Of a stretch of DNA of 64,000 nt, positions 25,902 through 33,703 are shown piece by piece. Source of the stretch: Microbacterium murale (GTDB lineage: Bacteria > Actinomycetota > Actinomycetes > Actinomycetales > Microbacteriaceae); contig NZ_BMCM01000004.1 of assembly GCF_014635185.1 (NCBI RefSeq), forward strand, positions 310,001-374,000. The letters run 5' to 3'. The first letter of the stretch is position 1. The number at the start of each line of letters is the position of its first letter. The translations under genes and the position numbers were made by a program. The notes under the pieces are model-generated. The model had not been told where the DNA came from. It saw only the letters and a program-made list of their open reading frames with translations, and ran no database searches.

Positions 25902-26453
25902 ATGATGGCCAAGCTCACCGACAAGCGCGTCGCCTTCCTGGCGACGAACGGATTCGAGGACAGCGAGCTCACCAGCCCCTGGGATGCCGTGACCGGTGAC
26001 GGTGCGACCGCGACGATGGTCGCACCCGACGGTTCGGAGATCACCGGCAAGAACGGACATGTCCAGACGGTCGATCTCGCCGCTTCGGATGCTTCCGCCG
26101 ATGACTTCGACGCACTCGTCCTCCCGGGCGGTGTCGTGAACGCCGATCATCTGCGCCTGGACAAGCCCTCGATCGCACTCGCACGCTCGTTCTTCGAACA
26201 GCACAAGCCCGTCGGCGTGATCTGCCACGGCTCCTGGATCCTCATCGAGGCCGATGTCGTCAGCGGCCGCACGCTCACCAGCTATCCGAGTCTCGCCACC
26301 GATCTTCGCAACGCCGGAGCCACTTGGGTCGATGAGGAGGTCGTCGTCGATCAGGGTCTGGTGTCGAGCCGGACGCCCGATGACCTTCCCGCGTTCAACG
26401 CCAAGGTGATCGAGGAGATCGCCGAGGGGCCGCACTCGGGTCAGACGGCCTGA
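25902..26453 (+). CDS. DJ-1/PfpI family type 1 glutamine amidotransferase-like protein
   Basis: This 183-residue protein has the DJ-1/PfpI fold: FLATNGFEDSELTSP with the conserved Glu20, ALVLPGG, and the nucleophile elbow VGVICHGSW with Cys108 and His109. Members act as glyoxalases, deglycases or chaperones, and the exact reaction is unknown here. GAAAGGA at 25891-25897 serves ATG 25902 or ATG 25905; the latter has the better spacing. It lies alone between the HNH gene and a convergent regulator. Confidence 0.88.
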   Translation: MMAKLTDKRVAFLATNGFEDSELTSPWDAVTGDGATATMVAPDGSEITGKNGHVQTVDLAASDASADDFDALVLPGGVVNADHLRLDKPSIALARSFFEQHKPVGVICHGSWILIEADVVSGRTLTSYPSLATDLRNAGATWVDEEVVVDQGLVSSRTPDDLPAFNAKVIEEIAEGPHSGQTA

Positions 26454-26462
26454 GCGTGCTCC

Positions 26463-26981
26463 TCACGCGGCGCGTGAGCGGTGGCGCCTGACCGCGGCGC
26501 GATTCGCGCACCGAACGGAGCAGTAGCGCTGGCGTCCGTTGCGGGTCACGTCGACCACGACATTCGTGCACGGCTCGGCTTCGCATCGACGCAGTCTGCT
26601 CATGCCGCGCGTGACCAGATGCAGCGAGGTGCCGACGCCTATCACGGCGCGCAGCACGAACGGCAGCGCGTCGTTGCTGTCGCGGTAATGCAGATGCCAT
26701 CCTTCGCCGTTGTGATCGACCAGGCGCGGGTAGGCCGCTGCTGATGCCATCTGCAGGTTGAGCATCGCAGCGCGGTCTTCATCGCGATCGCTGTCGACGA
26801 TGCGCAGCCAGTCATCGACCACGACTCGGCACGCCGCGTGGTCATCCGCGCCATGAGCGAAGTCCATCGTCATCCCCGCCTCGCGGGTGCGCTCGACGAT
26901 CCCTGCGCGATCTGTCGGCCAGTCATTGGCGAGGGATGCCGCCAGCAGCACCGCGTACTCGCCGTAAGGGTTGAGATGCAT
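26463..26981 (-). CDS. CGNR zinc-finger (ABATE-domain) protein, putative regulator
   Basis: This 172-residue protein has an N-terminal ABATE-type region (MHLNPYGEYAVLLAASLAN) and a C-terminal CGNR zinc finger: RRCEAEPCTNVVVDVTRNG, then RYCSVRCANRAAVRRHR, with four Cys ligands. Such proteins are thought to be transcription regulators of stress or degradation genes. It is divergent from a small zinc-knuckle-like gene with 25 bp between starts. The target is unknown. Confidence 0.82.
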   Translation of the reverse strand: MHLNPYGEYAVLLAASLANDWPTDRAGIVERTREAGMTMDFAHGADDHAACRVVVDDWLRIVDSDRDEDRAAMLNLQMASAAAYPRLVDHNGEGWHLHYRDSNDALPFVLRAVIGVGTSLHLVTRGMSRLRRCEAEPCTNVVVDVTRNGRQRYCSVRCANRAAVRRHRSRAA

Positions 26982-27006
26982 AACAGCATTACATCACGCT
27001 GGAAGC

Positions 27007-27234
27007 ATGACCTCCACGACAACAGCATCCATCCCGCTGAGCGCCGCGACGCACGAGCACGGCTGGAGCATCGAATCTCGCCATATGACGAGCGAGGGAC
27101 ACGTGCTGTACGTGCGCTGTGCGGAATGCGGCGCACGGCGCATCGACGTGCAGCACGCGCCCGACCAGCCCCCACAGGCGCTCAGCCGCGAGGCGCCGGC
27201 CTTGGCACTCCCACAAGCCTCTCGGCGCCGGTGA
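27007..27234 (+). CDS. 75-residue hypothetical protein with one CxxC pair
   Basis: The short protein has a Thr/Ser-rich start, a middle HGWSIESRHMTSEGHVLYVRCAEC (residues about 19-42, only the CAEC pair could hold metal) and a basic C-terminus. The middle looks conserved-type, and the frame is kept free of stops. It is divergent from the CGNR regulator and may be its target. Its last 53 nt overlap the convergent yigZ-like gene. Function is not recognised. Confidence 0.5.
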   Translation: MTSTTTASIPLSAATHEHGWSIESRHMTSEGHVLYVRCAECGARRIDVQHAPDQPPQALSREAPALALPQASRRR

Positions 27235-27862
27235 CGACGGCCTGCACGGCACCGCTGGACGCGGTCGCCAGCTCGGCCGACAACGCCGCGATCTCGGATG
27301 GTGGAGCCCACACCTCGAAGGCGGCCTTCGCTTCGTACACGGGGTCGGCGAGCAGCGCGCCATGACCACGCACCCACTCACGCAGCAGGTTGTCGTAGCG
27401 CCCGGCATCCGCATGATCTACCGCGACCGTCACGCAGGCGAGAACACGTCGATCGACCGTGGTCGCGAGATCGAGCGCTTCTGACACGGCGGAGGAGTAC
27501 GCGCGCACCAGTCCCCCGGCACCGAGCTTGATCCCACCGAAGTGGCGCGTCACCACGGCCACGACGTCGGTGAGTTCGCGACGCAGCAGAACCTCGAGCA
27601 TCGGCACGCCAGCGGTGCCGGATGGCTCGCCGTCATCCGAAGAGCGTGCCCGATCGCCCAGATCACCCGTGATCTGCGCCGAGCAGTTGTGCCCGGCATC
27701 CCACGCGCGACGTTTCACATCGGCGATGACGGCATCCGCCTCCTCCGGCGACGCGACCGGCACGACATGCGCGATGAAACGAGACTTCTTGATCACCAGT
27801 TCATGGTCGACGGGTGCAGCGATCGTGGCCGGGTAGCGCCTGGTCACCGCTCCGGCACCCAC
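27182..27862 (-). CDS. YigZ/IMPACT family protein
   Basis: This protein of up to 226 residues carries the IMPACT/UPF0029 signatures: KKSRFIAHVVPV, DDGEPSGTAGVPML and RHFGGIKLGAGGLVRAYS. The bacterial family is linked to translation or proline peptidase-associated functions but is not well defined. GTG 27862 overlaps the padR stop; a second GTG at 27847 would avoid much of this. It is co-directional with padR and probably follows it in one transcript. Confidence 0.88.
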   Translation of the reverse strand: MGAGAVTRRYPATIAAPVDHELVIKKSRFIAHVVPVASPEEADAVIADVKRRAWDAGHNCSAQITGDLGDRARSSDDGEPSGTAGVPMLEVLLRRELTDVVAVVTRHFGGIKLGAGGLVRAYSSAVSEALDLATTVDRRVLACVTVAVDHADAGRYDNLLREWVRGHGALLADPVYEAKAAFEVWAPPSEIAALSAELATASSGAVQAVVTGAERLVGVPRPAPRG

Positions 27863-28428
27863 GCCAGACTCCCGCTCTCCAGTCGCTCGGCGACCGCGAT
27901 GAACCAGTCGCGCTCCGCGCGTTGCTGACTCCGTTCGAACTCGGCCTCGATCAGGAGGATCTCCGGGACATCGGATGCGGCATCGAGATCCGAGCCGATC
28001 GACGCGATCCGTGCGTCGAGCGCCGCGATGCGCGCACGCAGCGCGAGGATCGCTTCGCCCTTGCCGAGGATGCCGACATACGAGAGCGCCGCGATCGTCA
28101 CGGTCCGATCCGATTGCGGAGAAGACAGCAGCGCCGCGACGCGGTGCCGAACCTCGGCGCGGCCGGCATCCGTGAGCGCGAACACCGTGCGCTCGGGCCG
28201 CCCGCCCGCCTGCTCGGATCCGATCGGCTCGATCAGATGCGCACGCTCGAGTCGCTGGACGGCATGGTAGATGCTGCGCGGAGCACCGGTGACGAAGTCC
28301 TTGCGGGTCTCCACGACGAATCGGTGGATGTCGTAGGGATGACGCGGTCCGACGGTGAGCAGGGCGAGCACCGTGAGGGCCGCGAGATCGCGGTCGGTCC
28401 GGCCCGGCTGCCGCTTCGCGTCGTTCAC
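27844..28428 (-). CDS. PadR family transcription regulator
   Basis: The 194-residue protein has an N-terminal winged helix (ALTVLALLTVGPRHPYDIHRFV to the YHAVQRLERAHLIEPI stretch, with RPERTVFALTDAGRAEV) and a C-terminal helical dimerisation part, typical of PadR subfamily with Vir-type tail. GTG 28428 was chosen because family similarity begins a few residues later. A TAGTGCA/TGCACTA palindrome stands 30 bp upstream, between this gene and the divergent NTF2-like gene, and is its likely operator. The ligand is unknown. Confidence 0.88.
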   Translation of the reverse strand: MNDAKRQPGRTDRDLAALTVLALLTVGPRHPYDIHRFVVETRKDFVTGAPRSIYHAVQRLERAHLIEPIGSEQAGGRPERTVFALTDAGRAEVRHRVAALLSSPQSDRTVTIAALSYVGILGKGEAILALRARIAALDARIASIGSDLDAASDVPEILLIEAEFERSQQRAERDWFIAVAERLESGSLAWVPER

Positions 28429-28446
28429 GCGACCGAGTCTACGAGC

Positions 28447-28496
28447 TTGACAGGCATTAGTGCATCTTGCACTATTATTATGGCAACTTGCACTAA
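28447..28496. promoter_or_regulatory. PadR-type operator and divergent promoter
   Basis: A perfect palindrome TAGTGCA-TCT-TGCACTA (28458-28474) and a further TTGCACTAA (28488-28496) lie between padR and the divergent gene. A consensus -35 TTGACA (28447-28452) faces right, with TATTAT at 28473-28478. A repressor on the palindrome would cover the promoter. Confidence 0.7.
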
Positions 28497-28509
28497 GAGA
28501 GGAAGAGCC

Positions 28510-28944
28510 ATGGAAACTGTGAAGACTCCGCCCGCGATCGCAGAGACGTTGGAGCGGATGCGCCGGGCATGGGACGCCGGAGATGCGACCGCGTTCGCGC
28601 AGGAGTTCACTGAAGACGCGACGTACGTGATCTTCGCCGGCATCGTCAGCCGCGGGCGCGACGAGATCCGCGCCGATCATGTGCCGGTGCTCGAGAAGTG
28701 GCAGCGCGGCACGCGGATGTCGATGAACGTGCTCGACGTGCGCGTCTACGGCGGCGACGTCGCCGTGGTGCTCACGGACGGCGGCATAGGCAAGGGCTCA
28801 CACATCCGCCACGACAAGGTGCAGACCTACACGCTCGTCCGCGAGGGGGACCGCTGGCTGTGCGCCGCCTTTCAGAACACCAAGCGCAACCGCCTGTTCG
28901 CCGCGATCAACGCACGGGCGAAGAAGCAGCCGGCCGCGGCCTGA
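28510..28944 (+). CDS. SgcJ/EcaC-like NTF2-fold protein
   Basis: This 144-residue protein has the cone-like NTF2/SnoaL form: ETLERMRRAWDAGDATAFAQEFTEDATYVIFAG, then RGRDEIRADH and VREGDRWLCAAFQNTKRN. Such proteins are small enzymes or binding proteins of uncertain substrate. ATG 28510 is preceded by AGAGAGGAAG. It is divergent from the PadR regulator, whose operator covers its promoter, so it is probably repressed until a ligand binds PadR. Confidence 0.8.
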   Translation: METVKTPPAIAETLERMRRAWDAGDATAFAQEFTEDATYVIFAGIVSRGRDEIRADHVPVLEKWQRGTRMSMNVLDVRVYGGDVAVVLTDGGIGKGSHIRHDKVQTYTLVREGDRWLCAAFQNTKRNRLFAAINARAKKQPAAA

Positions 28945-28956
28945 CGCGCGCCGTCC

Positions 28957-29490
28957 TCAGGCCGTGAGCGCGGCGAGCTTCCTGGTGGTGCGCAGGTTGC
29001 GTGCTGTGCCTGCGACGCCGAGGGCCCTGTCCAGCACGGACTTCGTGAGCTTCGTCGCCTGGACCCCTTGCTCGCTGTAGGCGATCCACAGGTCTCGGCC
29101 GACGAGTGCGACCCGCTCCCCCGGCATGAGTCGCTGTTCGAGCGCCACGACGGCATCCGATGACGGCTCACCCTCCAGGAACATCGCGTGCACGAGCTTC
29201 TCGATGCCGTCATGGAAGGGCTGCGCTTCGAGCGACGCAGTGAGCTCACCATGGGTGCGCGTGATCACAGGAGTGTCGACACCGAACTCCGTCGAGATCA
29301 CCTCGCGGACGCGAGCGCAGGATGCCACGGCATCCGCGAGTTCGTCACAGACGATGTTGCCGCTGGCGATGTAGGTGGAGACGCCGACGAGATCGGTCTC
29401 GGATGCAAGGACCTCACGCAGTCGCACCATCGGCACGAGATTGCGACCGCTGACATTGACAGCACGCAGCAGCAGGACGCTGCGACTCAC
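28957..29490 (-). CDS. DUF1697 family protein
   Basis: This 177-residue protein has the DUF1697 signature LLRAVNVSGRNLVPMVRLRE at residues 7-26 and TYIASGNIV near 39-47. The function is unknown. It starts at GTG and overlaps the stop of pncA by 4 nt, so it follows pncA in one transcript. The C-terminus RNLRTTRKLAALTA is typical of the family. Confidence 0.88.
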   Translation of the reverse strand: MSRSVLLLRAVNVSGRNLVPMVRLREVLASETDLVGVSTYIASGNIVCDELADAVASCARVREVISTEFGVDTPVITRTHGELTASLEAQPFHDGIEKLVHAMFLEGEPSSDAVVALEQRLMPGERVALVGRDLWIAYSEQGVQATKLTKSVLDRALGVAGTARNLRTTRKLAALTA

Positions 29491-30086
29491 GCGCCGGATT
29501 CCTCAGCCGCCTGCGAGCTCTCGATCAGCTCGGCCCCCGCATGCGCCATCTCGGCGAGTGCCGTCTCGCTGGATTCTGCGCCGACGCCCGCGACGAGATC
29601 GGTCAGCACGCGGATGTGGATCCCGTGCGCGGTCGCGTCGAGAACGGACGCGCGCACGCAGTGGTCCGTCGCCAGTCCCACGACGTCTGCCGTGAGCACG
29701 CCTCGCGCACTCAGCACCTCGGCGATCGTGGTGCCATCCTGCGTGACACCTTCGAACATCGAGTAGGCGGGCTTGCCCTGCCCCTTGTGCACGTGGTGCG
29801 TCACGGCATCCGCAGTGAAGAGCTCGTCGTACTCCGCACCGGGCGTTCCGGCGACGCAGTGCTCGGGCCAGGTGTCGAGGAAATCAGGGTCATCCGCGAA
29901 ATGTCCGCCGTTGTCGCTGTCCGCATCGTGCCAGTCGCGCGATGCGGCGACCACGTCGTAGTCACCGGCGCGAGCTGCGAGGAATGCGGACACTCCGGCT
30001 GCCACGGCATCGCCACCCGCGATCGCGAGCGCACCGCCCTCGGTGAAATCGTTCTGCACGTCGATGATGAGAAGCGCCTTCGTCAT
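29487..30086 (-). CDS. pncA: nicotinamidase / isochorismatase-fold amidase
   Basis: The 199-residue protein has the catalytic triad Asp9 (IIDVQNDF), Lys101 (HKGQGKPAYS) and Cys143 (ATDHCVRAS). Metal ligands Asp51, His53 and His62 are present. It should deamidate nicotinamide to nicotinate for NAD salvage. ATG 30086 was chosen over an ATG 57 nt upstream because the family begins just before LLIIDVQNDF. The tRNA-Thr terminator lies just upstream. Confidence 0.9.
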   Translation of the reverse strand: MTKALLIIDVQNDFTEGGALAIAGGDAVAAGVSAFLAARAGDYDVVAASRDWHDADSDNGGHFADDPDFLDTWPEHCVAGTPGAEYDELFTADAVTHHVHKGQGKPAYSMFEGVTQDGTTIAEVLSARGVLTADVVGLATDHCVRASVLDATAHGIHIRVLTDLVAGVGAESSETALAEMAHAGAELIESSQAAEESGA

Positions 30087-30122
30087 GATTCGAGGGTACG
30101 CCGATGCCTCGGCCGAACGGCG

Positions 30123-30155
30123 AAGCCCCGTGATGTCGTTCACATCACGGGGCTT
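30123..30155 (-). terminator. terminator of tRNA-Thr
   Basis: A perfect 14-bp stem (30123-30136 with 30142-30155) with a 5-nt loop directly follows the tRNA 3' end on the minus strand. Confidence 0.85.
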
Positions 30156-30156
30156 G

Positions 30157-30232
30157 TGGAGCCGCCTGTCAGAATCGAACTGACGACCTTTTCATTACGA
30201 GTGAAATGCTCTGCCGACTGAGCTAAGGCGGC
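30157..30232 (-). tRNA. tRNA-Thr(CGU)
   Basis: The minus strand folds into a 76-nt tRNA with acceptor GCCGCCT/AGGCGGC, D arm GCTC/GAGC, anticodon loop CTCGTAA (anticodon CGU), T loop TTCGATT, discriminator U and an encoded CCA. Confidence 0.95.
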
Positions 30233-30312
30233 GTGCGCTGCAAGAGCGGCACGATCAACGATATTACCCTGTCGAAGCCACCATCGCGAACCGACGCCTT
30301 GGCGCGGTCAGA

Positions 30313-31884
30313 TCAGCTGCATTCGAGGTCGGCCTCCGGCACGGCGTCATCGAGGAAGTACGCCTCGACCGCCTCGTCCACGCAGGTGTTGCCCTTGTTG
30401 TACCCGGTGTGCCCCTCGCCGACGCGGGTGATCAGCACGCCCTCTTCGAGCTGCTCGGCGAGCGACACCGACCACTCGTACGGCGTCGCCGGATCGTTCG
30501 TCGTGCCGACCACGAGGATGGGACCCGCGCCTTCGGCATGGATCGCACCGCGCGTGCCGGTGGGCGGATACGGCCACACCGCGCACGTGTCGGGACCGCT
30601 CCAGTACGGCGCGATCGTCGGCGCAGCAGCTTCGATCTTCGCCATCGTGGCGTCCTCGGCGGCCTGATCGTCCTCGACCGGGTAGTCCATGCAGTTGTAC
30701 GCCGTGAAAGCCTCGCTGGAGTTGGAGAGGTAGACGCCGTCTTCACGTTCGTTGTAGAAGTCGGCGAGGTAGAACGCGCTGTACGGATCGCCCTGCAGCG
30801 TTTCGTCGAGCGCCTGGGTGAGGAAGTCCCAGCTGTCCGCGGAGTAGAGCGCGGCGATGATGGCGGTCATCAGCGAGTCGGCGCCGAGCATGCGCCCGTC
30901 GTCGTTCTTCAACGGTGTGCGGTCGACGCTCGCGAGCAGCGCTCCGAGGTCTGCCATGGCCTCATCCACCGTGCCGTTGAACGGGCATGACCCGGAGTCG
31001 AGGCAGTCCTGCATGTAGGCGCGCAGCGCCGCCTCGAACCCGATGGCCTGGGTCGCGCCGACCTCGAGTCCGGGAACGGCGGGGTCGATCGCACCGTCGA
31101 GCACGAGCCGGCCGGCCTTCTCCGGATACAGCTCGGCGTATGTCGCGCCGAGGAATGTGCCGTAGGAGTAGCCGAGGTAGTTCAGCTGCTTGTCGCCGAG
31201 CACGGCGCGGATCAGGTCCATGTCGCGGGCCGAGTTCACGGTCGTGATGTACGGCAGGATGCCGTTGCTGTTCGCCTCGCACGCATCCGCGAACGCCTGG
31301 TCGGCCTTGGTGAGTTCGGCCTCCCATGCATCGGTGCCGCGCGCGGCGGTGGGGATGTCGTAGAGGTACTTGTCCATGTTCGCGGCATCGAAGCAGCTCA
31401 CGGCGCTGGAGTCGCCGACGCCGCGCGGGTCGAAGCCGATCACGTCGTAGTTCTCGATCAGGTCGGCGCCGACGGCGTAGTCGAGGCTGTCGAGGATGAA
31501 GCCGCGGCCGCTGCCGCCTGGACCGCCGGGGTTCGTGAGCAGCGATCCCATCGGCGTGCCAGTGGCCTGGTGGCGCACGATCGACAGCTCCATCGTGGCG
31601 CCGTCCGAGGGGTTCTCCCAGTCCAGCGGCGCCGTGACGTATGCGCAGTCGAATCCTGCCGCCGCTCCGCCGTCGCACTCGGTCCATTCCAGCGTCTGCT
31701 CGTAGAACGGCAGCAGTTCGGCCGCGACGCCCTCGGTGTCGGGCTCGTTCGTCGTGGACGGCCTCGGCTCTGCGCCTTCAGGGATGAGCGAGTACAGGCA
31801 TCCGCTCAGCATCATGGATGCTGCGGCGAGACCCGCGGTGATTGCGACGATGCGTCGCACGCGAGAAGTCTGTCGAGTGGTCAC
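30313..31884 (-). CDS. secreted tripeptidyl aminopeptidase-like alpha/beta hydrolase lipoprotein
   Basis: This 523-residue protein has a lipoprotein signal with lipidated Cys29 (MMLSGC). The hydrolase part has the oxyanion stretch NPGGPGGSG, VIGFDPRGVG, the nucleophile Ser240 in LGYSYGTFLG, a late Asp in GTTNDPATP and His in GEGHTGYN. It fits the Streptomyces Tap/SlpD group of extracellular tripeptidyl aminopeptidases. It is last in a run topA, tmk, holB, hydrolase; its start overlaps the holB stop by 4 nt. Confidence 0.88.
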   Translation of the reverse strand: MTTRQTSRVRRIVAITAGLAAASMMLSGCLYSLIPEGAEPRPSTTNEPDTEGVAAELLPFYEQTLEWTECDGGAAAGFDCAYVTAPLDWENPSDGATMELSIVRHQATGTPMGSLLTNPGGPGGSGRGFILDSLDYAVGADLIENYDVIGFDPRGVGDSSAVSCFDAANMDKYLYDIPTAARGTDAWEAELTKADQAFADACEANSNGILPYITTVNSARDMDLIRAVLGDKQLNYLGYSYGTFLGATYAELYPEKAGRLVLDGAIDPAVPGLEVGATQAIGFEAALRAYMQDCLDSGSCPFNGTVDEAMADLGALLASVDRTPLKNDDGRMLGADSLMTAIIAALYSADSWDFLTQALDETLQGDPYSAFYLADFYNEREDGVYLSNSSEAFTAYNCMDYPVEDDQAAEDATMAKIEAAAPTIAPYWSGPDTCAVWPYPPTGTRGAIHAEGAGPILVVGTTNDPATPYEWSVSLAEQLEEGVLITRVGEGHTGYNKGNTCVDEAVEAYFLDDAVPEADLECS

Positions 31885-33038
31885 GGTTTCCTCCCGCTCG
31901 CGACAGTCACGAGCAAACTCTCCAGGGCGAGCGTCGGGGCGACATTGCGCTCCAGCGATTCCCGGGTCTCGGCAAGATGGTCAAGAACAACCAGCGTACG
32001 TGTCACCGACCACGCGTGAGCCATCGCGCTCAGATCGTCACGCAATTCCCGGTTGATGAGGTCTTCGCCCCGGCCGTACTGCAGCATCACGACGTCGCGG
32101 AACATCGACTGCAGGTCGGTGAGCACTCGATCGATGCCGTCGCGCAGGCTGCGGGTCGCGCGCTTCTTCTGGTCGTCCTCCAGCGCGGATATCTGTGAGC
32201 GCAGCGCAGGCGGCACCGCCTGCCCCTCGGCGATGCCGACCGTGCGCAGCAGACTCGCGCGTTCCGCGGCGTCGCGCTCGGCGGTCAGCGCCTTGGCGTC
32301 ATCGGTCGCCGCCTGGATGATGTGCCCTGCCACCTCGACCGCACTGCCGACTCCACGGACACCGAGCACGGAGCGCAGCGTCGTGTCGCGCCTGTGCCGT
32401 GCCGCGTCGTCGGTCGCCAGGCGCTGCGCCATGCCGATGTGGCGCTGGGAGTGGCGAGCGGCCTGCTCTGCCGTGACCTCATCGGCGCCGGTGCGCTGCA
32501 CGATCAGCCGTGTGACGTCGTCGACATCGGGTTCGCGCAGCCGCAGGGGGCGAACGCGGGAGCGGATAGTGGGCAGCAGATCGGCCTCGCTCGGTGCGCA
32601 GAGGATCCAGACCGTGTTCTCCGGTGGTTCCTCGAGAGCCTTCAGCAGCACATTCGAGGTGCGCTCGACCATGCGGTCGGCGTCTTCCACGACGATGACC
32701 CGATAGCGACCGGCCGACGGTGCGAAATACGATCTCTCGACCAGCGCCCTGGCCTCTTTGATCGTGATGATGACCTTGTCGGTGCGCAGCGCCGTGACAT
32801 CAGGATGCGTGCCGGCGAACACCTGCCGCATCGCGTGCTCATCGTCGGGGCTGTCCGCGACGAGCGCTGCAGCGAACGCGTAGGCGAGGGTGGATCGCCC
32901 GGATCCTGGAGGGCCGGTGATCAGCCAGGCGTGCGAGAGCGCGGAAGGATCGGATGCCGCGGTGCGCAGCGCCTCGACCGCGTCGTCCTGCCCCCAGACG
33001 TCCGTCCACGGGAACGGGGCGAGGGTGGGTGACGACAT
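31881..33038 (-). CDS. holB: DNA polymerase III delta prime subunit
   Basis: The 385-residue clamp-loader subunit has Walker A GPPGSGRST (42-50), the VIVVEDADRM Walker B region and SNVLLKALEEPPE. No zinc-binding Cys cluster is present; actinobacterial delta prime proteins can lack it. With DnaX (also in this window) and delta it loads the sliding clamp. It follows tmk by 32 nt. Confidence 0.93.
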   Translation of the reverse strand: MSSPTLAPFPWTDVWGQDDAVEALRTAASDPSALSHAWLITGPPGSGRSTLAYAFAAALVADSPDDEHAMRQVFAGTHPDVTALRTDKVIITIKEARALVERSYFAPSAGRYRVIVVEDADRMVERTSNVLLKALEEPPENTVWILCAPSEADLLPTIRSRVRPLRLREPDVDDVTRLIVQRTGADEVTAEQAARHSQRHIGMAQRLATDDAARHRRDTTLRSVLGVRGVGSAVEVAGHIIQAATDDAKALTAERDAAERASLLRTVGIAEGQAVPPALRSQISALEDDQKKRATRSLRDGIDRVLTDLQSMFRDVVMLQYGRGEDLINRELRDDLSAMAHAWSVTRTLVVLDHLAETRESLERNVAPTLALESLLVTVASGRKP

Positions 33039-33070
33039 GGATTCAGCGTAACCTGCAGCGCCGACGTCGA

Positions 33071-33697
33071 TCAGACGAGCCGCGCGACGCGGAGGCGGAT
33101 GGCTTCGGCGATCTCCTCGGCGGATGCCGCGGCATCCAGCACCAGGAAACGCACGGGCTCAGCGGCGGCGAGCGCGAGGAATGATTCGCGCACTCGGGTG
33201 TGGAACTCGGCCTTCTCGGATTCCAGCCGGTCGAACGGCTTGTCCGCTGAATCGAGACGTGTTCTGGCCGTCGCAGGATCGAGATCGAGCAGCAGCGTCA
33301 GATCGGGCAGCGCACCCTCGGTAGCCCACAACGACAGTTCTCGCACCTCGGTGGCATCGAGCACGCGTCCGGCGCCCTGGTAGGCGACGGAGGAGTCGAG
33401 ATAGCGGTCCTGCAGCACGATCTCGCCCCGCTCGAGCGCCGGTCGCACGACCGTCGCCACGTGGTGCGCGCGGTCCGCCGCATAAAGCAGCGCCTCGGCG
33501 CGCGGTGCGATGTCGCCGCGGTGATGCAGCACGATGTCGCGGATCAGCTGACCGACCTCGCTGCCGCCCGGCTCTCGCGTGCGCAGCACGGTGTGCCCGG
33601 CATCCGTCAGCCACTTCTCGAGCATCTCGGCCTGGGTGGTCTTGCCGGAGCCGTCGCCCCCCTCGAGAGTGATCCACACTCCTGAGCGTGCACTCAC
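33071..33697 (-). CDS. tmk: thymidylate kinase
   Basis: The 208-residue kinase turns dTMP into dTDP. It has the P-loop EGGDGSGKTTQ (12-22), the DR(Y) motif LQDRYLDSSVAYQGAGR and LLLDLDPATARTR. Start is GTG. It lies between topA and holB, the usual order in actinobacteria. Confidence 0.95.
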   Translation of the reverse strand: MSARSGVWITLEGGDGSGKTTQAEMLEKWLTDAGHTVLRTREPGGSEVGQLIRDIVLHHRGDIAPRAEALLYAADRAHHVATVVRPALERGEIVLQDRYLDSSVAYQGAGRVLDATEVRELSLWATEGALPDLTLLLDLDPATARTRLDSADKPFDRLESEKAEFHTRVRESFLALAAAEPVRFLVLDAAASAEEIAEAIRLRVARLV

Positions 33698-33703
33698 CGG
33701 CGC

